A DNA stretch of 26,018 nt from Chromera velia (lineage: Eukaryota > Sar > Chromeraceae): positions 1 to 26,018 of the forward strand of contig JAHBMJ010005887.1 of assembly GCA_018398765.1 (NCBI GenBank), read 5' to 3'. Positions 9,228 to 18,742 of this stretch are shown in pieces; the stretch's first letter is position 1, and every line of letters begins with the position of its first letter. Both the position numbers and the translations under genes were made by a program. The notes beneath the pieces are model-generated. The model was not told where the DNA came from, did not search any database, and saw nothing but the letters and a program-made list of their open reading frames with translations.

Positions 9228-12200
9228 ATGCCTCCCAAGGGTCGCGGCCGCAGAGGGGAGGAGGAGGACAACGAACTTGCAGAGCTTCTGAAAGAGATTG
9301 ATGTCCCCAAAGCCAAGGCAAAGCCCAAAGCCAAGGCCAAGGCCCGGAATGCCTTCATGGACGTGAGCAGTGAGGAAGACTCTGAGGAGGATTCGTCGGG
9401 AGATGACACTCCCCCCCCCGCCCCCGTCTCGAAAAAGAAGGAGAAGGCAAAAGCCCCCCCACCACCTAAAGAGGAGACAGATGACGACTTGTCAGACGAT
9501 GACTTGTCGGACGACGACTCACCCCCCCCATCCCAGAAAGCGTCTAAGAAGGGAAAGGCGGTGGAGACGCCAAAGCAAAAGGGGAAGGGTGGGAAGAAGG
9601 GAAAGCAGGAAGAGTCAGAGTCCGATGAACCTGCCCCCACCCCCCCTCCGACCTCTGCGAAGGCCAAACTGAAGGGGAAGGGTGGAAAGAAGGGGAAAGC
9701 TCCGGAATCGGATGATGACTTCGATGCTGCGTTGGAGGAGCAATCAAAGGAAAAGCAGGAGAAGGAGCCAACACCCGCTCCTAAAGCGAAGGCAAAGGCA
9801 AAGGGAGGGAAGAAGGGGAAGGAAGACGATGACGATTTTGATGCCATTCTGGATGAATTTGGGGAGCCACCCGCAGCAGCTGCGAAAGCAAAGGCAAAAG
9901 CGAAAGCGAAGGGTGGAAAGAAGGGGAAAGACGAGGATGACGATTTTGACGCGATTCTCGACGAGTTGGGAGAGCCTCCCGCAGCATCTGCCAAGTCAAA
10001 AGCGAGAGCGAAACCGAAAGCAAAGTCTGAACCCAAGCCTGCAGAAAAGGACAAGGACGACGAAGGGAGTGGAGACGACGAGGGAGACGGGGAGGGAGGG
10101 GACGGGAAGGCGATGACCGCAAATCAGAAGAAGAGAGAGCAGAAGAAGAAAGCCGCCGCTGCCAAAAAAGCAGCAGCTGCGGCTAAAGCAGGAGACGGAG
10201 ACGGAGGGGAGGGAGACGGTGCCGCTGCTTCTTCTTCTGCAGCACCGAAGAAGAAAGGTCCCGGTTTGAGGTCAGTAGGCGTAGCTTGACAAAGGCGACT
10301 GATGCACACACAGATACGGATCATTGAGGAGACTGTATGATCGATCAGACTACCTTTTGAATTCTGTCGGCCCTTTCTCTTCGCTTTTCCTTGATTTGAT
10401 GAAACTCTCCCTTGATCTTAGAGTGACTTTTTGCTTCTTTTCTGGTTCCTCCCCTCAAAGTGAAGATGGCTTTCGGTTCTCTCGGCGTCTCTTCAATGGG
10501 CAGCTGGTATTTTCTACCCACCCACGCTTCCTGTAGGTAGGGTGGATGATCTCTGTATGTTTCATTTCATTTGGCTGCAGTGCGGCAGCGAAGGCGGCAC
10601 AGGAACGTCTGCGTCTCCTGAAAGAGGTCAGTGAGTGAGTGAGGGAGTGAGTGAGTGAGGGAGTGAGTGACAGAGAGAGGGCCCTTACTTCCTCTATGTC
10701 CTTTTTTTTACCCCAGTTGGTCACTCATTTGAATCAAATCTCCTCCTTCCGACCCACTTGTCCGTCCTCTATTTTGGTTTCAGTCCCAGCAGCCCCCCAC
10801 GATCTCTCTATGGCCCCAAAGAAGTTTTTTGCCTCCGTTGGGGCAGAGTGAATTGGAGTCTTCTCCGGTGTCGGCAGCCTTGTGTGAAGTTTGTGTGTCA
10901 TTCTTTCACTATCTTGTCTTGGTCTTGGTGTCCCCCCGATGTTGCTTCAATGTGTCCGCAGGAGGAGGAGAGGCAGAAGAAAGAGGAGGAGGAGCGGAGA
11001 ATAAGGGAGGAGGAACAAAGAAAAATGTGAGCGTGAGTGAAGAGCCAGGTGTGCGTGTCTTTTTCACAGTCAACAGCAAGAGGGACGCAGGGAGACTGGG
11101 GCTTTCAATCGATGCCCCTCATTCATTCGTTTCAGACCTTCACACTGGCAGTACAGCGCAATACTGCTTTCCTTCTCTCCTTATTTTCTGCGAGAACCGA
11201 CGTGCGGACAGAGAACGATGGATTGCGCGCGCCCGTGAAGATCTGAGTGTGGTGTGTGTCTGGCCTCTCTCTCCCTCTGTGTGTGTATGTGTGTGTGTGC
11301 AGAGAGGAGGAAGCGCGCAAGAAGGAAGAAGAGGAAAGGGAGCGGAGGGCAGCTCAGAAGAAGGCCCGGAAGGAACGACTGCGTGCGGAAGGAAAACTTC
11401 TCACAAAAGCTGAGAAGGAGAGAAGGGAACGTGCCGCTGCAATGAGGGCACAATTTGAGGAAATGGGAATGATCAGTCAGTCGCATTCACTCACTCACTC
11501 TCTCACTCATGCTTTTCCTCAACCGTTTGTCAGCTCGAGGAGACCGACCAGCTTTTACGATTTTCACTGCTTGTGTGTCTCATGCTGTGCTTCTGTCGCT
11601 CACCAGTTTTTCTCGTCTTTCCTTTCCTCTTATCCTTTTCACTGTTCTTTTGGAGGAATCGAACGGCATGAATCGAGTTTGTTTACACGGGTCCGACCGT
11701 CTATGTTACTGACTGCGTTCACTTTTTGTCCTGTGCGAAGAGTCGATAAGGAAGATTCATGTACTGCAGTCGATGCGTATGTGTTTCACGCGCATACGTG
11801 TTGCGTATGTGTTACGCATGCATACGTGTTGCACTTCACATTTGTTGCATACGTGTTGCACTTCAGATTTGTTGCATATGTGTTGTATATACACTCGTTG
11901 ACTCCCGTACAGAGGTCGACAAGGAAGAGGCGGAGGGCGCAGGGGAAGAGAAGAAGGAGAAGAAGTCGAAGGTGGTGGACGACCGTAAGAAGAAAAAGAA
12001 GAAGCAGCAGGAGGAACAGGAGGAGGGAGAGGAGGAGGCAAAACAGGAGGAGGCTCAGAAGGAAGAAGAGAAACCCGCAGAGCAACCAGAGGAGGACGCA
12101 GCCGATGACTGGGAGGCTTTGCTTGAGGACTCTCCGAAGGCAAACGGAAAGGGGGCAGCAGACAAAGGTCAGTAGGAAACGGAGAAAGGGGGAGACGCTA

Positions 12201-15200
12201 CGTCAGTCCTGCGTGCCGTTCGATGGGATTTCAACCATGCATGTATAGACGCATTTCGGGTCCTCTCATCCTATCTTTTTGTATTTTTCTTCTTCTTCTT
12301 CTTCTTCTTCTTTCTTCTTCTTCTTCTTCTTCTTCTTCTTCTTCTTTCTTCTTCTTCTTCTTCTAGTTTGTCGTATATCGCTGTCTGCCTGCGTTATTTT
12401 GTTGTGTATGAGAAGAAAGCGTTTCCGTCCAATTCCATTCTCCTGCATGCATGCCCTCGTTCCCTCCCTCCGTCCCTCCGTCCCTCCGTCTCTCCGTCTG
12501 TCTGTCTGTCTGTCTGCCTGTCTGTCTGTCGACATTTCTTTCACTCGTGCCCCCTTGTACTCTACTGTTCAGAGGGCGGAGAGGATGAAGGAGAGGACGA
12601 GGACGGAGATGAGGATGAGGATGACGAGACCGACGAAGAGGAGTCCGAGGAGAAAGCGGCACAGTCCAAAGCAGAGAGGGAGGCGAGGGCCCTCAAAGCT
12701 GCAGACGCCAGACAGGCCGCTCAGAAGCAAAAATTGGACAAGGATCAGCTTGCGGCTGCTCGTTTGAGATCCCCAATTTGCTGTATTCTGGGACACGTGG
12801 ACACAGGAAAGACGAAGCTGCTGGACAAAATCAGACGGACGAACGTGCAAGAGGGAGAGGCAGGTGGAATCACCCAACAGATTGGTGCCACCTTCTTTCC
12901 TCAGTCTGCTCTTCAAGAACAATCCAGCAAGGTCCGTCCGTCCGTCAGTGAGGGAGGGAGTCGAGGCCGGTCGCTGACTGGTGCGAGTGAGTGATTATGT
13001 TCTCATGTTTTGAACAAGTTGAAATCCTGACGCTGAAGCTGTCATTCACTCTTTCGTTGTTTCAGCATTTCTGCTCCTCTTCCTCCCTTTCCTAAGCCCC
13101 CCTCCATTCGTCCCGAAAGAACTGATTCGTCCCCTTCCATTCGTCCCTTTTGCCGCCTGATAACTCCCCCTCCCCCCCTTCCTTAACGGCCTTCCACGAC
13201 ACCCTCGTGCATCAATCAGTCGTTCGAGAAGGAGAGAGAGACATCACTCACTCTCAAGTGGCGGCAAATCGGCGACCCCCACTCCCCTGCGGTCCATCTT
13301 CTTGTGGACGCCTTCGTATATGTGTCTTCAGTTCTGATGGATGAATGCCGGTCTCCCTTTCTATCTGTCTGCCTGGCAGGTGACAAGCGAGCTGAGCTAC
13401 AGAGTTCCTGGTCTGCTGATCATCGACACTCCCGGTCACGAGTCGTTCAACAACCTCCGAGCAAGAGGCTCCTCCTTGTGCGATATCGCCATTTTGGTGG
13501 TGGACATCATGCACGGGCTGGAGCCCCAGACGCTGGAATCGATCGGATTGCTCAGAGCTCGGAAGTGCCCTTTCGTGATTGCCCTCAACAAAGTTGACAG
13601 GCTCTACTCGTGGAAGGTCTGTGCTTGGCTGGCTCTCTGTTTTCTTTGCCGAGTTCCGTGTTCTTGTCCTGAAGCCTGTGGGAGATTTTCAAAAGTGTGT
13701 TCTGGTTTTTGAAAGGTTGACGGGTTGTCGAAAGGAAAGAAAATTATTTATCTGTCCCAGGTGGAAAGGAAAGGTAGAATGAAAAGAAGAGTTATTGCGT
13801 GATAGGCATTCATGCCTTTGCAGGCCTCCCCGCTTTTCTCTCACGAAATCTCCGTTGTTTTCTTTGCTGCCAAACTCTCTTCCTGTTTTCATATTATCTT
13901 CCTTTTTCCCTTTTCCTTCCCCTTTCCCAATCGATTCGTGCATGCAGGAGGCCGCCTACAGGCCCATTCGTGAGTCCCTCGAGCAGCAGAACGCCGATGT
14001 GCACTCGGAGTTCCGAAAGAGATACGACGAGATCCAGCTGGCACTGCAGGAGCAGGCCCTGAACGTGTCCCTGTACTGGGAGAACAAGGATTTCAGACGG
14101 AACATCTCAGTGGTGCCAACCAGTGCCATCACAGGCGAAGGCATTCCGGATATCCTCATGCTTCTCGTCAGGTTGACTCAGGAGATTATGACTCAGTCGC
14201 TCGTCTGGCGCGCGGAGATTCAGTGCACGATTCTTGAAGTCAAGCAAATTGAGGGTCTCGGCACGACCATCGATGTGATTCTCGTTCAGGGCGTGTTGCA
14301 CGAGGGCGACACCATCGTTGTGTGCGGTCTGAGTGACCCGATCGTCACGACTGTCAGGGCTCTGTTGACTCCCCAACCGTTGAAGGAATTGAGGGTGAAG
14401 GGAGAGTACGTGCACCACAAGGAGATCCATGCGGCAATGGGTGTGAAGATCTCTGCACAGGTCCGCCGGGCGATCTGGTTGTTCAGTTGACTGACTGACT
14501 GACTGACTGACTGACTGACTGACTGACTGACTGATTTGAGTCCCCTCTGTTTAGCCAGGCAGGGAAGGGCCTCTTGGTCCGAAAAATGTTCGAAAGAGCA
14601 CAGGCAGAACAGAGTCAATGAACTGCCCCCCCCCTCGGGTATCTTCCCTTCTGTTGCATATGTACAGGGATGCGGCCCGGAAATCTGTGCCTCTGAATGA
14701 ATGAATGAATCAATGAATGAATCAGTGAATGAATGAATGAATGAATGATCATGTACAACCCTCATGGGATTACAGAGCAGGCTCTCTCTCTCTCTCTGTC
14801 GGTCGGTCGTCTCTCTTCCCTCTCCTCCTCTAGGGTCTCGCGGACTCCGTGGCAGTGACGTGAGGCGATGAGAGATTTTTAATGACTTTTGTTGAATGAA
14901 CTCTATCGATCCATTCACTGACCATCTGTCTGTCTGTGTTCCTTCAGGGCCTCGAGGACGCCGTTGCTGGTACGTCGATGCTGGTCGTCCAGGAGGGAGA
15001 CGACGTGGATGACCTCAAGGACGAAGTGATGGCGGACATGTCGGACATCTTCAAGAGTGTCGACAAGAGCGGGGTGGGGGTGTACGTGATGGCGTCAACG
15101 TTGGGGTCTCTGGAGGCGCTGCTTACGTTCCTGAAGTCTTCGAATATCCCTGTCTTCGCAGTCAATCTGGGTATGTACGCGCCTTCCTTCCTTGCTTAGT

Positions 15201-17335
15201 TCATTACTGGCTTCGTTGTGTTGCGTTGCGGTAAAGATAGGAGCAGAGACAGGAACGACAGAAGACAGCGAATAAGCATAACCGGCTTTTTTCTATTGTT
15301 TCTGTCTGATTCTTCTTTCTTTTTTTTGCGAAGGATTCCACATTTTACTCTTGATTCTGGAGAGTGTTTCTTTCATCTGTATGCCGGCAGCGAGGCAGTT
15401 GTATTCTGGTCAAACACGAGGCCATGTGTCTGAAATAGTTGCTCCGTTCTCACTGGTTCCTCCCTCCCTGCACAGGTACGGTAAACCAGAAGGACGTGAA
15501 GAAGGCGAACATCATGAGAGAAAAGGGACACCCTGAGTTCTCTGTTATCCTAGCCTTCGATGTCAAGGTATGTTATGTTCGTTGAGTCGTTCGTTGGCTG
15601 ATGGGAGTGGTGTCGCGCTTTGCGTCTTTTGTCTGTTGGGGAAAACAAACAGGAATCTGCCTGTCGCCCGTCTTTTGCATTCGCAGTATTTGCAGTTTCC
15701 TTTCCTTCCTTTTTTTCCTCTCTTTTTTTTGCCTGAATCCAGACAGACAAGTAGAAACATCCCAGAGGGTCTCTTGGAAACGCTCTCATTTCATTCAGCA
15801 CTCCCAGTCCTGTCCTTGAATTGACGAACGAAGAACAGAACGCTGACCCCGTATCCCTTGAACGTGCAGATCAAACAACACCCTCACTCTATTGCATGAT
15901 GATTGTATCGATAGGAATAGTAATTTGTTTGTGAGGGAGTACGCATATCGCAGATCGACCCCGAGGCCAAGAAGGAGGCAGAGAAACTGGAGGTGAACAT
16001 CATGTGGGCAGAAATCATCTACCATTTGTTCGATCAATTCACGGCCTACATGGAGACCACCCGAAACGAGAAGAAGTCAGTCAGTCAGCCAAATTAGGCA
16101 AATAGAATTATGGGGTGTATTAATACATGCAAGAGGGAGGTCACATAGAAAGAGGGACGAGAAGAATTTTGCTCACACGCAGTAAGATAGACAGCTGTGT
16201 GGGTGGAAAGGTGGAAAGAGTCACACAGGAGGGTACACGCATGCATGCATGGTGGGTTTGAGTTTGTATGGAGGCAACGAAGGAAAGAAGAGGCTGGAAA
16301 ACCGAAATTGTGCGGGAATTGAGCAGAGAACCTTCGAGTGAGTGAGGCAGAGAGATGAAACAGAGAGGATGGACACGAGACTGGCCAGAGTCGCTCACGA
16401 AAGGTTCAATTCATACAGAAAGATCGATCGAGATGGCAATGAATGAATATCGATGGATGGATGGGTGGATGGATGGATGGATGAATACGTGAATGATCGA
16501 ATGAATGGATGGACAAATGCGTGCCTGCAGGAAGGCGAAGGCTACGGAGGTCGTCTTCCCCTCTGTCCTTCGAATTCTCCCCAACTGCGTCTTCCATAAG
16601 TGCGACCCGATCGTCTTGGGTCAGTCAGTCTGTCAGTCAGTCATTAAGCTGTGCATATCTCCCTTTTTTGTTATTTTTTCTCAACAACGTGTGGCCTGGT
16701 CGTCTTCTGGGGGTCGATTTCCCAGAGACCCACCCACACAGTCCACCCAGGTAGGCAGCTTTTTTGTGAATATTCTGCGGTCTTCCTTCGCGCCTCCACG
16801 CATGTGTGTGGACCCCCTTCTTCGCTTATCCCCAATTTCCATGTAAAGTAGTTGAGGAGGGAGTCCTGAAAGTGGGTACCTAGTTATGCCTTTGTCTCTT
16901 TTTTTGTGCCTCCATTTATCCTTTTTTTTGTTTGTTGTCTGCTGCGTCTCAGGAATGGTGGTGGAAGAGGGGATCCTGAAAGTGGGCACGCCTCTGTGCG
17001 TCCCGGAAAAGGAAGTCAGTCAGTTGAATGAAGGGGAAAGGGGGGGGCGGAATTCGGACAAATCAGACCGGAGCGGGGCCTGCTGCTCTTCTTTCTCTTT
17101 GCCCCTTTGTGTCTCTCTCCTAACAGTAAAGGAAGTGTTTGCATCCGTCCATGCGCTATTTCATGAAAAGACTTGTGCGACACTGTGATGGCAAAAAGAC
17201 AATTCATCTGCTGCTGCCTGCGTGACTTTTATCAAAACGCCTGGTGTGTATGCACGTATGTAAGAATGTACGAAAAAAGGATGCGCGTATTGGTGTGTGT
17301 GTGTGTGTGTGTGTGTCAGTGTATGTATGTATGTA

Positions 17336-17367
<32 letters not shown>

Positions 17368-17381
17368 AGTGTATGTATGTA

Positions 17382-17414
<33 letters not shown>

Positions 17415-18742
17415 CAGTGTATGTATGAATGAATATATGTGTGTGCAGAATTTGATGATCGGTCGGGTGATTTCGATCGAACAGAACCACAAAGCCGTGG
17501 AGAGTGTCCGGAAGGGCGCCGAGGTGGCAGTGAAAATTCAGCCTCCAGTCAACAACACTCAAATCGCATACGGCAGACACTTCGACCTCAGCAACAAGGT
17601 CAGGCAGCGGGCCGGGCAAACATCCTTCCTTCCTTCCTTCCGTCCGTCTTTCCGTTCTGTGTTCCGTAGACCACCTGTGTATTTAAATTTCCGTTCCTTT
17701 TTGCGCGCGGGTGGGTGGGGGGCTGGGTGGATGGAAAGGAACACTGAAAAAGAGAATCAAGTGCATACGGAGAAAAGCAGCGCACGAGCGCGAAAACCGA
17801 AGTCGTCGCGGTGCGTGAGTTTCTCCCGTCCGCCTCTCCTTTCTCTCATGGAAGTGGGAAAGAAACAAAGCTGAAGAAATGACCAGCAATAAACTGCATG
17901 CGAACACTTGAAGCAATTTTTCTTTCACTGCGGAGTCGCATATGCCGCTGCACCTACGCAGTGTTGTGCGTGTATGTGTATAGTTTGATTTTTGTGCGTG
18001 CACTTTTGTCAATGCGTGTATGTGCCTGACTGGCTTTTGAATGCGCCTGTGTGTGTAGGTTGATTTTCATGCGCGAATGTGTGTTCACGTTCATGTCCGT
18101 GTGTGCGTGCGTGCGTGCGTGCGTGCGTGTGTGTGTGTGTGTGTGTGTGTGCGTGCGTGCGTGCTTGTGCAGCTGTACTCGAAGATCACCCGCGAGTCCA
18201 TCGACACTTTGAAGGAACACTTCAGAGACGAAATGACGAACGTCCGTATTTTCGTGAATGTATACCTGTTTCGTTAAACGCAATTTGTAAATGCATCTTC
18301 ATGCGCTTCGGATACTCGGTGTCCTCGTTTCGGTTCCATGGACAGACAAGACACCCTGGAGGAACAGCTTCAGAGACAAAATGGCCAATTTAAACTTCAG
18401 AGAATACAAAAAAAATCTGATGCAGGAAAGAGTCCGATGTTCAGACGTCAATAACTCCGAAAACACGAAAAGACGAGACGCATGCACGATTCTTTTGTCA
18501 ACGCATTGATCGCCGTTCTTCTCTTCTCTTCTCAAGCCAAGCTTTTTTGTGCACGTGATTTCCTTCCGCTTTTTGTCCATGTGCCCCTGGTGAGTTGCTT
18601 CCGCAGAGCAAAAGTACAATCAAGGAGGAGATCGGGGTACCTGGATTCATTTGTTCTCGAACTCTTTGTGTGTATGTGTGTGTGCTTGCAGCAAGACTGG
18701 AAGGTGGTCATCGGGCTGAAGAAACTGTTTCAAATTCAGTGA
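9228..18742 (+). CDS. EIF5B: Eukaryotic translation initiation factor 5B (eIF5B), 16 exons
   Basis: eIF5B is the GTPase that joins the 60S subunit to the initiation complex. Exons: 9228-10270, 10581-10626, 10962-11026, 11303-11475, 11913-12167, 12573-12931, 13380-13616, 13948-14460, 14948-15170, 15476-15567, 15954-16075, 16531-16619, 16953-17014, 17449-17598, 18173-18241, 18692-18742 (TGA). The sum is 3549 nt, 1182 residues (human about 1220), with phases matching at every junction. Residues 1 to about 590 are a charged, disordered tail of KAKAK tracts, acidic blocks and a coiled-coil-like E/R/K stretch ending [12 protein letters not shown]. The G domain has GHVDTGKT (about 601), [20 protein letters not shown] (about 663), NKVD (about 718) and TSAITGEG (about 784). 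Domains II-IV follow: [52 protein letters not shown] and [10 protein letters not shown], ending [15 protein letters not shown]. Start chosen at the first ATG (CAAAATGCC). Confidence 0.97.
9579..9990 (+). repeat. Coding repeats in eIF5B exon 1
   Basis: Four imperfect units are built on GGKKGK followed by an acidic DDDFDA block, starting near 9579, 9673, 9803 and 9907. The last two are closest (GGKKGK, then [10 protein letters not shown] and GEPPAA). The spacing of roughly 95-130 bases and the conserved FDA core suggest in-frame duplications within the disordered N-terminal tail. The flanking KAKAKAK tracts are also simple-sequence derived. Confidence 0.7.
10627..10671 (+). repeat. (GTGA)n repeat starting at the intron 2 donor
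   Basis: GTCA, then GTGA and GGGA units, run from the first base of eIF5B intron 2. The 5' splice site is itself the first unit of the array. Confidence 0.85.
11739..11755 (+). other. Possible diverged copy of the exon 5 start in eIF5B intron 4
   Basis: AGAGTCGATAAGGAAGA resembles AGAGGTCGACAAGGAAGA at the intron 4/exon 5 junction (11911-11928), with one gap and one substitution. It translates to the same VDKE. It lies about 172 bases upstream. Short enough that chance is not excluded. Confidence 0.35.
12177..12207 (+). other. Possible tandem copy of the exon 5 end plus donor in eIF5B intron 5
   Basis: The bases AAACGGAGAAAGGGGG, then AG, then GTCAGT repeat with small gaps the exon 5 end AAACGGAAAGGGGGCAG and its donor GTCAGT at 12168. 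This places a second donor-like GTCAGT at 12202, 34 bases downstream of the first. Confidence 0.35.
12286..12364 (+). repeat. (CTT)n microsatellite in eIF5B intron 5
   Basis: About 75 bases of CTT units with two TTT interruptions, pyrimidine-only on the sense strand. Confidence 0.95.
12458..12531 (+). repeat. (CCGTCCCT)n / (TGTC)n repeats in eIF5B intron 5
   Basis: CCGTCCCT-like units pass into TGTC units, about 40 bases upstream of the exon 6 acceptor at 12571-12572. Confidence 0.85.
13714..13741 (+). other. Diverged copy of the exon 7 end in eIF5B intron 7
   Basis: In one frame this reads K-V-D-G-L-S-K-G-K, against K-V-D-R-L-Y-S-W-K at the end of exon 7 (13590-13616). Shared residues include synonymous codon differences (AAG/AAA, TTG/CTC). 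It follows a TGA and shows no clear splice sites of its own. Confidence 0.4.
14489..14534 (+). repeat. (TGAC)n repeat in eIF5B intron 8
   Basis: About eleven tandem TGAC units shortly after the donor at 14461. Confidence 0.95.
14693..14748 (+). repeat. (TGAA)n repeat in eIF5B intron 8
   Basis: Tandem TGAA units with a few TCAA/TCAG variants, over about 55 bases. Confidence 0.9.
14833..14870 (+). other. Diverged copy of the exon 9 start in eIF5B intron 8
   Basis: After a long pyrimidine tract and a TAG acceptor-like end, the sequence reads G-L-A-D-S-V-A, against G-L-E-D-A-V-A at the start of exon 9 (14948). Over the 22 bases from AGGG, 18 match without gaps, and several differences are synonymous. 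It stays open for only eight codons before TGA. It sits 115 bases upstream of the true exon. Confidence 0.55.
16137..16167 (+). other. Possible copy of the exon 11 end in eIF5B intron 11
   Basis: GAGGTCACATAGAAA then GACGAGAAGAA resembles GAGACCACCCGAAACGAGAAGAA at the end of exon 11 (16053-16075), with one gap. Weak on its own; listed because the same kind of copy occurs in other introns of this gene. Confidence 0.3.
16434..16520 (+). repeat. (ATGA)n/(GGAT)n repeats before eIF5B exon 12
   Basis: ATGA and GGAT units over about 85 bases, ending some 10 bases before the acceptor at 16529-16530. Confidence 0.85.
16849..16896 (+). other. Diverged copy of exon 13 in eIF5B intron 12 (candidate poison exon)
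   Basis: The sequence after AAAG at 16848 reads, in the phase exon 12 would supply (leftover G), [11 protein letters not shown], stop (TAG 16879-16881), then L-C. Exon 13 (16953-17014) reads [14 protein letters not shown]. Over the 33 aligned bases 26 match, and six of the seven differences are at third codon positions; the later Leu is TTA against CTG. This is a true exon homologue that diverged under coding constraint and now carries a stop. Its acceptor is plausible (AAAG after a C/T-rich stretch); no convincing donor is seen after the stop. Confidence 0.7.
17297..17446 (+). repeat. (GT)n/(TATG)n array abutting the eIF5B exon 14 acceptor
   Basis: Three GT runs alternate with GTAT/TATG units over about 150 bases and end directly at the acceptor CAG at 17446-17448. 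Confidence 0.95.
17624..17655 (+). repeat. (TTCC)n/(CCGT)n short array in eIF5B intron 14
   Basis: CCTT/TTCC units followed by CCGT-like units near the start of the intron. Confidence 0.8.
18101..18170 (+). repeat. (GTGC)n(GT)n(GTGC)n array before the eIF5B exon 15 acceptor
   Basis: GTGC units flank a pure GT run; the array ends two bases before the acceptor AG at 18171-18172. Confidence 0.93.
18310..18388 (+). other. Diverged full-length copy of exon 15 in eIF5B intron 15
   Basis: The best block is 18351-18388 against exon 15 at 18204-18241: ACACCCTGGAGGAACA(G)CTTCAGAGAC..AAATG, with one inserted base and six substitutions in 38. Upstream, TACTCG (18313) and TCCAT.GAC (18335) align with TACTCG and TCCATCGAC near the start of exon 15, so nearly the whole 69-base exon is represented. 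The insertion breaks its frame and no clean donor follows. Confidence 0.6.

Noticed and set aside
9005..10054. 349-codon open frame on the minus strand, rich in Ser, Phe and Ala
   Set aside because: It is the antisense of eIF5B exon 1; its composition is the complement of Lys/Ala/Asp codons, and no domain is recognisable.
11247..12248. 333-codon + strand open frame spanning two eIF5B introns
   Set aside because: Only its early part matches eIF5B exon 4; the rest is intron and the wrong frame of exon 5.
16400..16412. GGTTCAATTC, like a tRNA B box
   Set aside because: No matching A box, acceptor stem or cloverleaf around it; it lies in eIF5B intron 11.
17173..17874. 233-codon + frame around eIF5B exon 14
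   Set aside because: Only the exon 14 part is genuine; the rest is a GT microsatellite and intron 14 read through.
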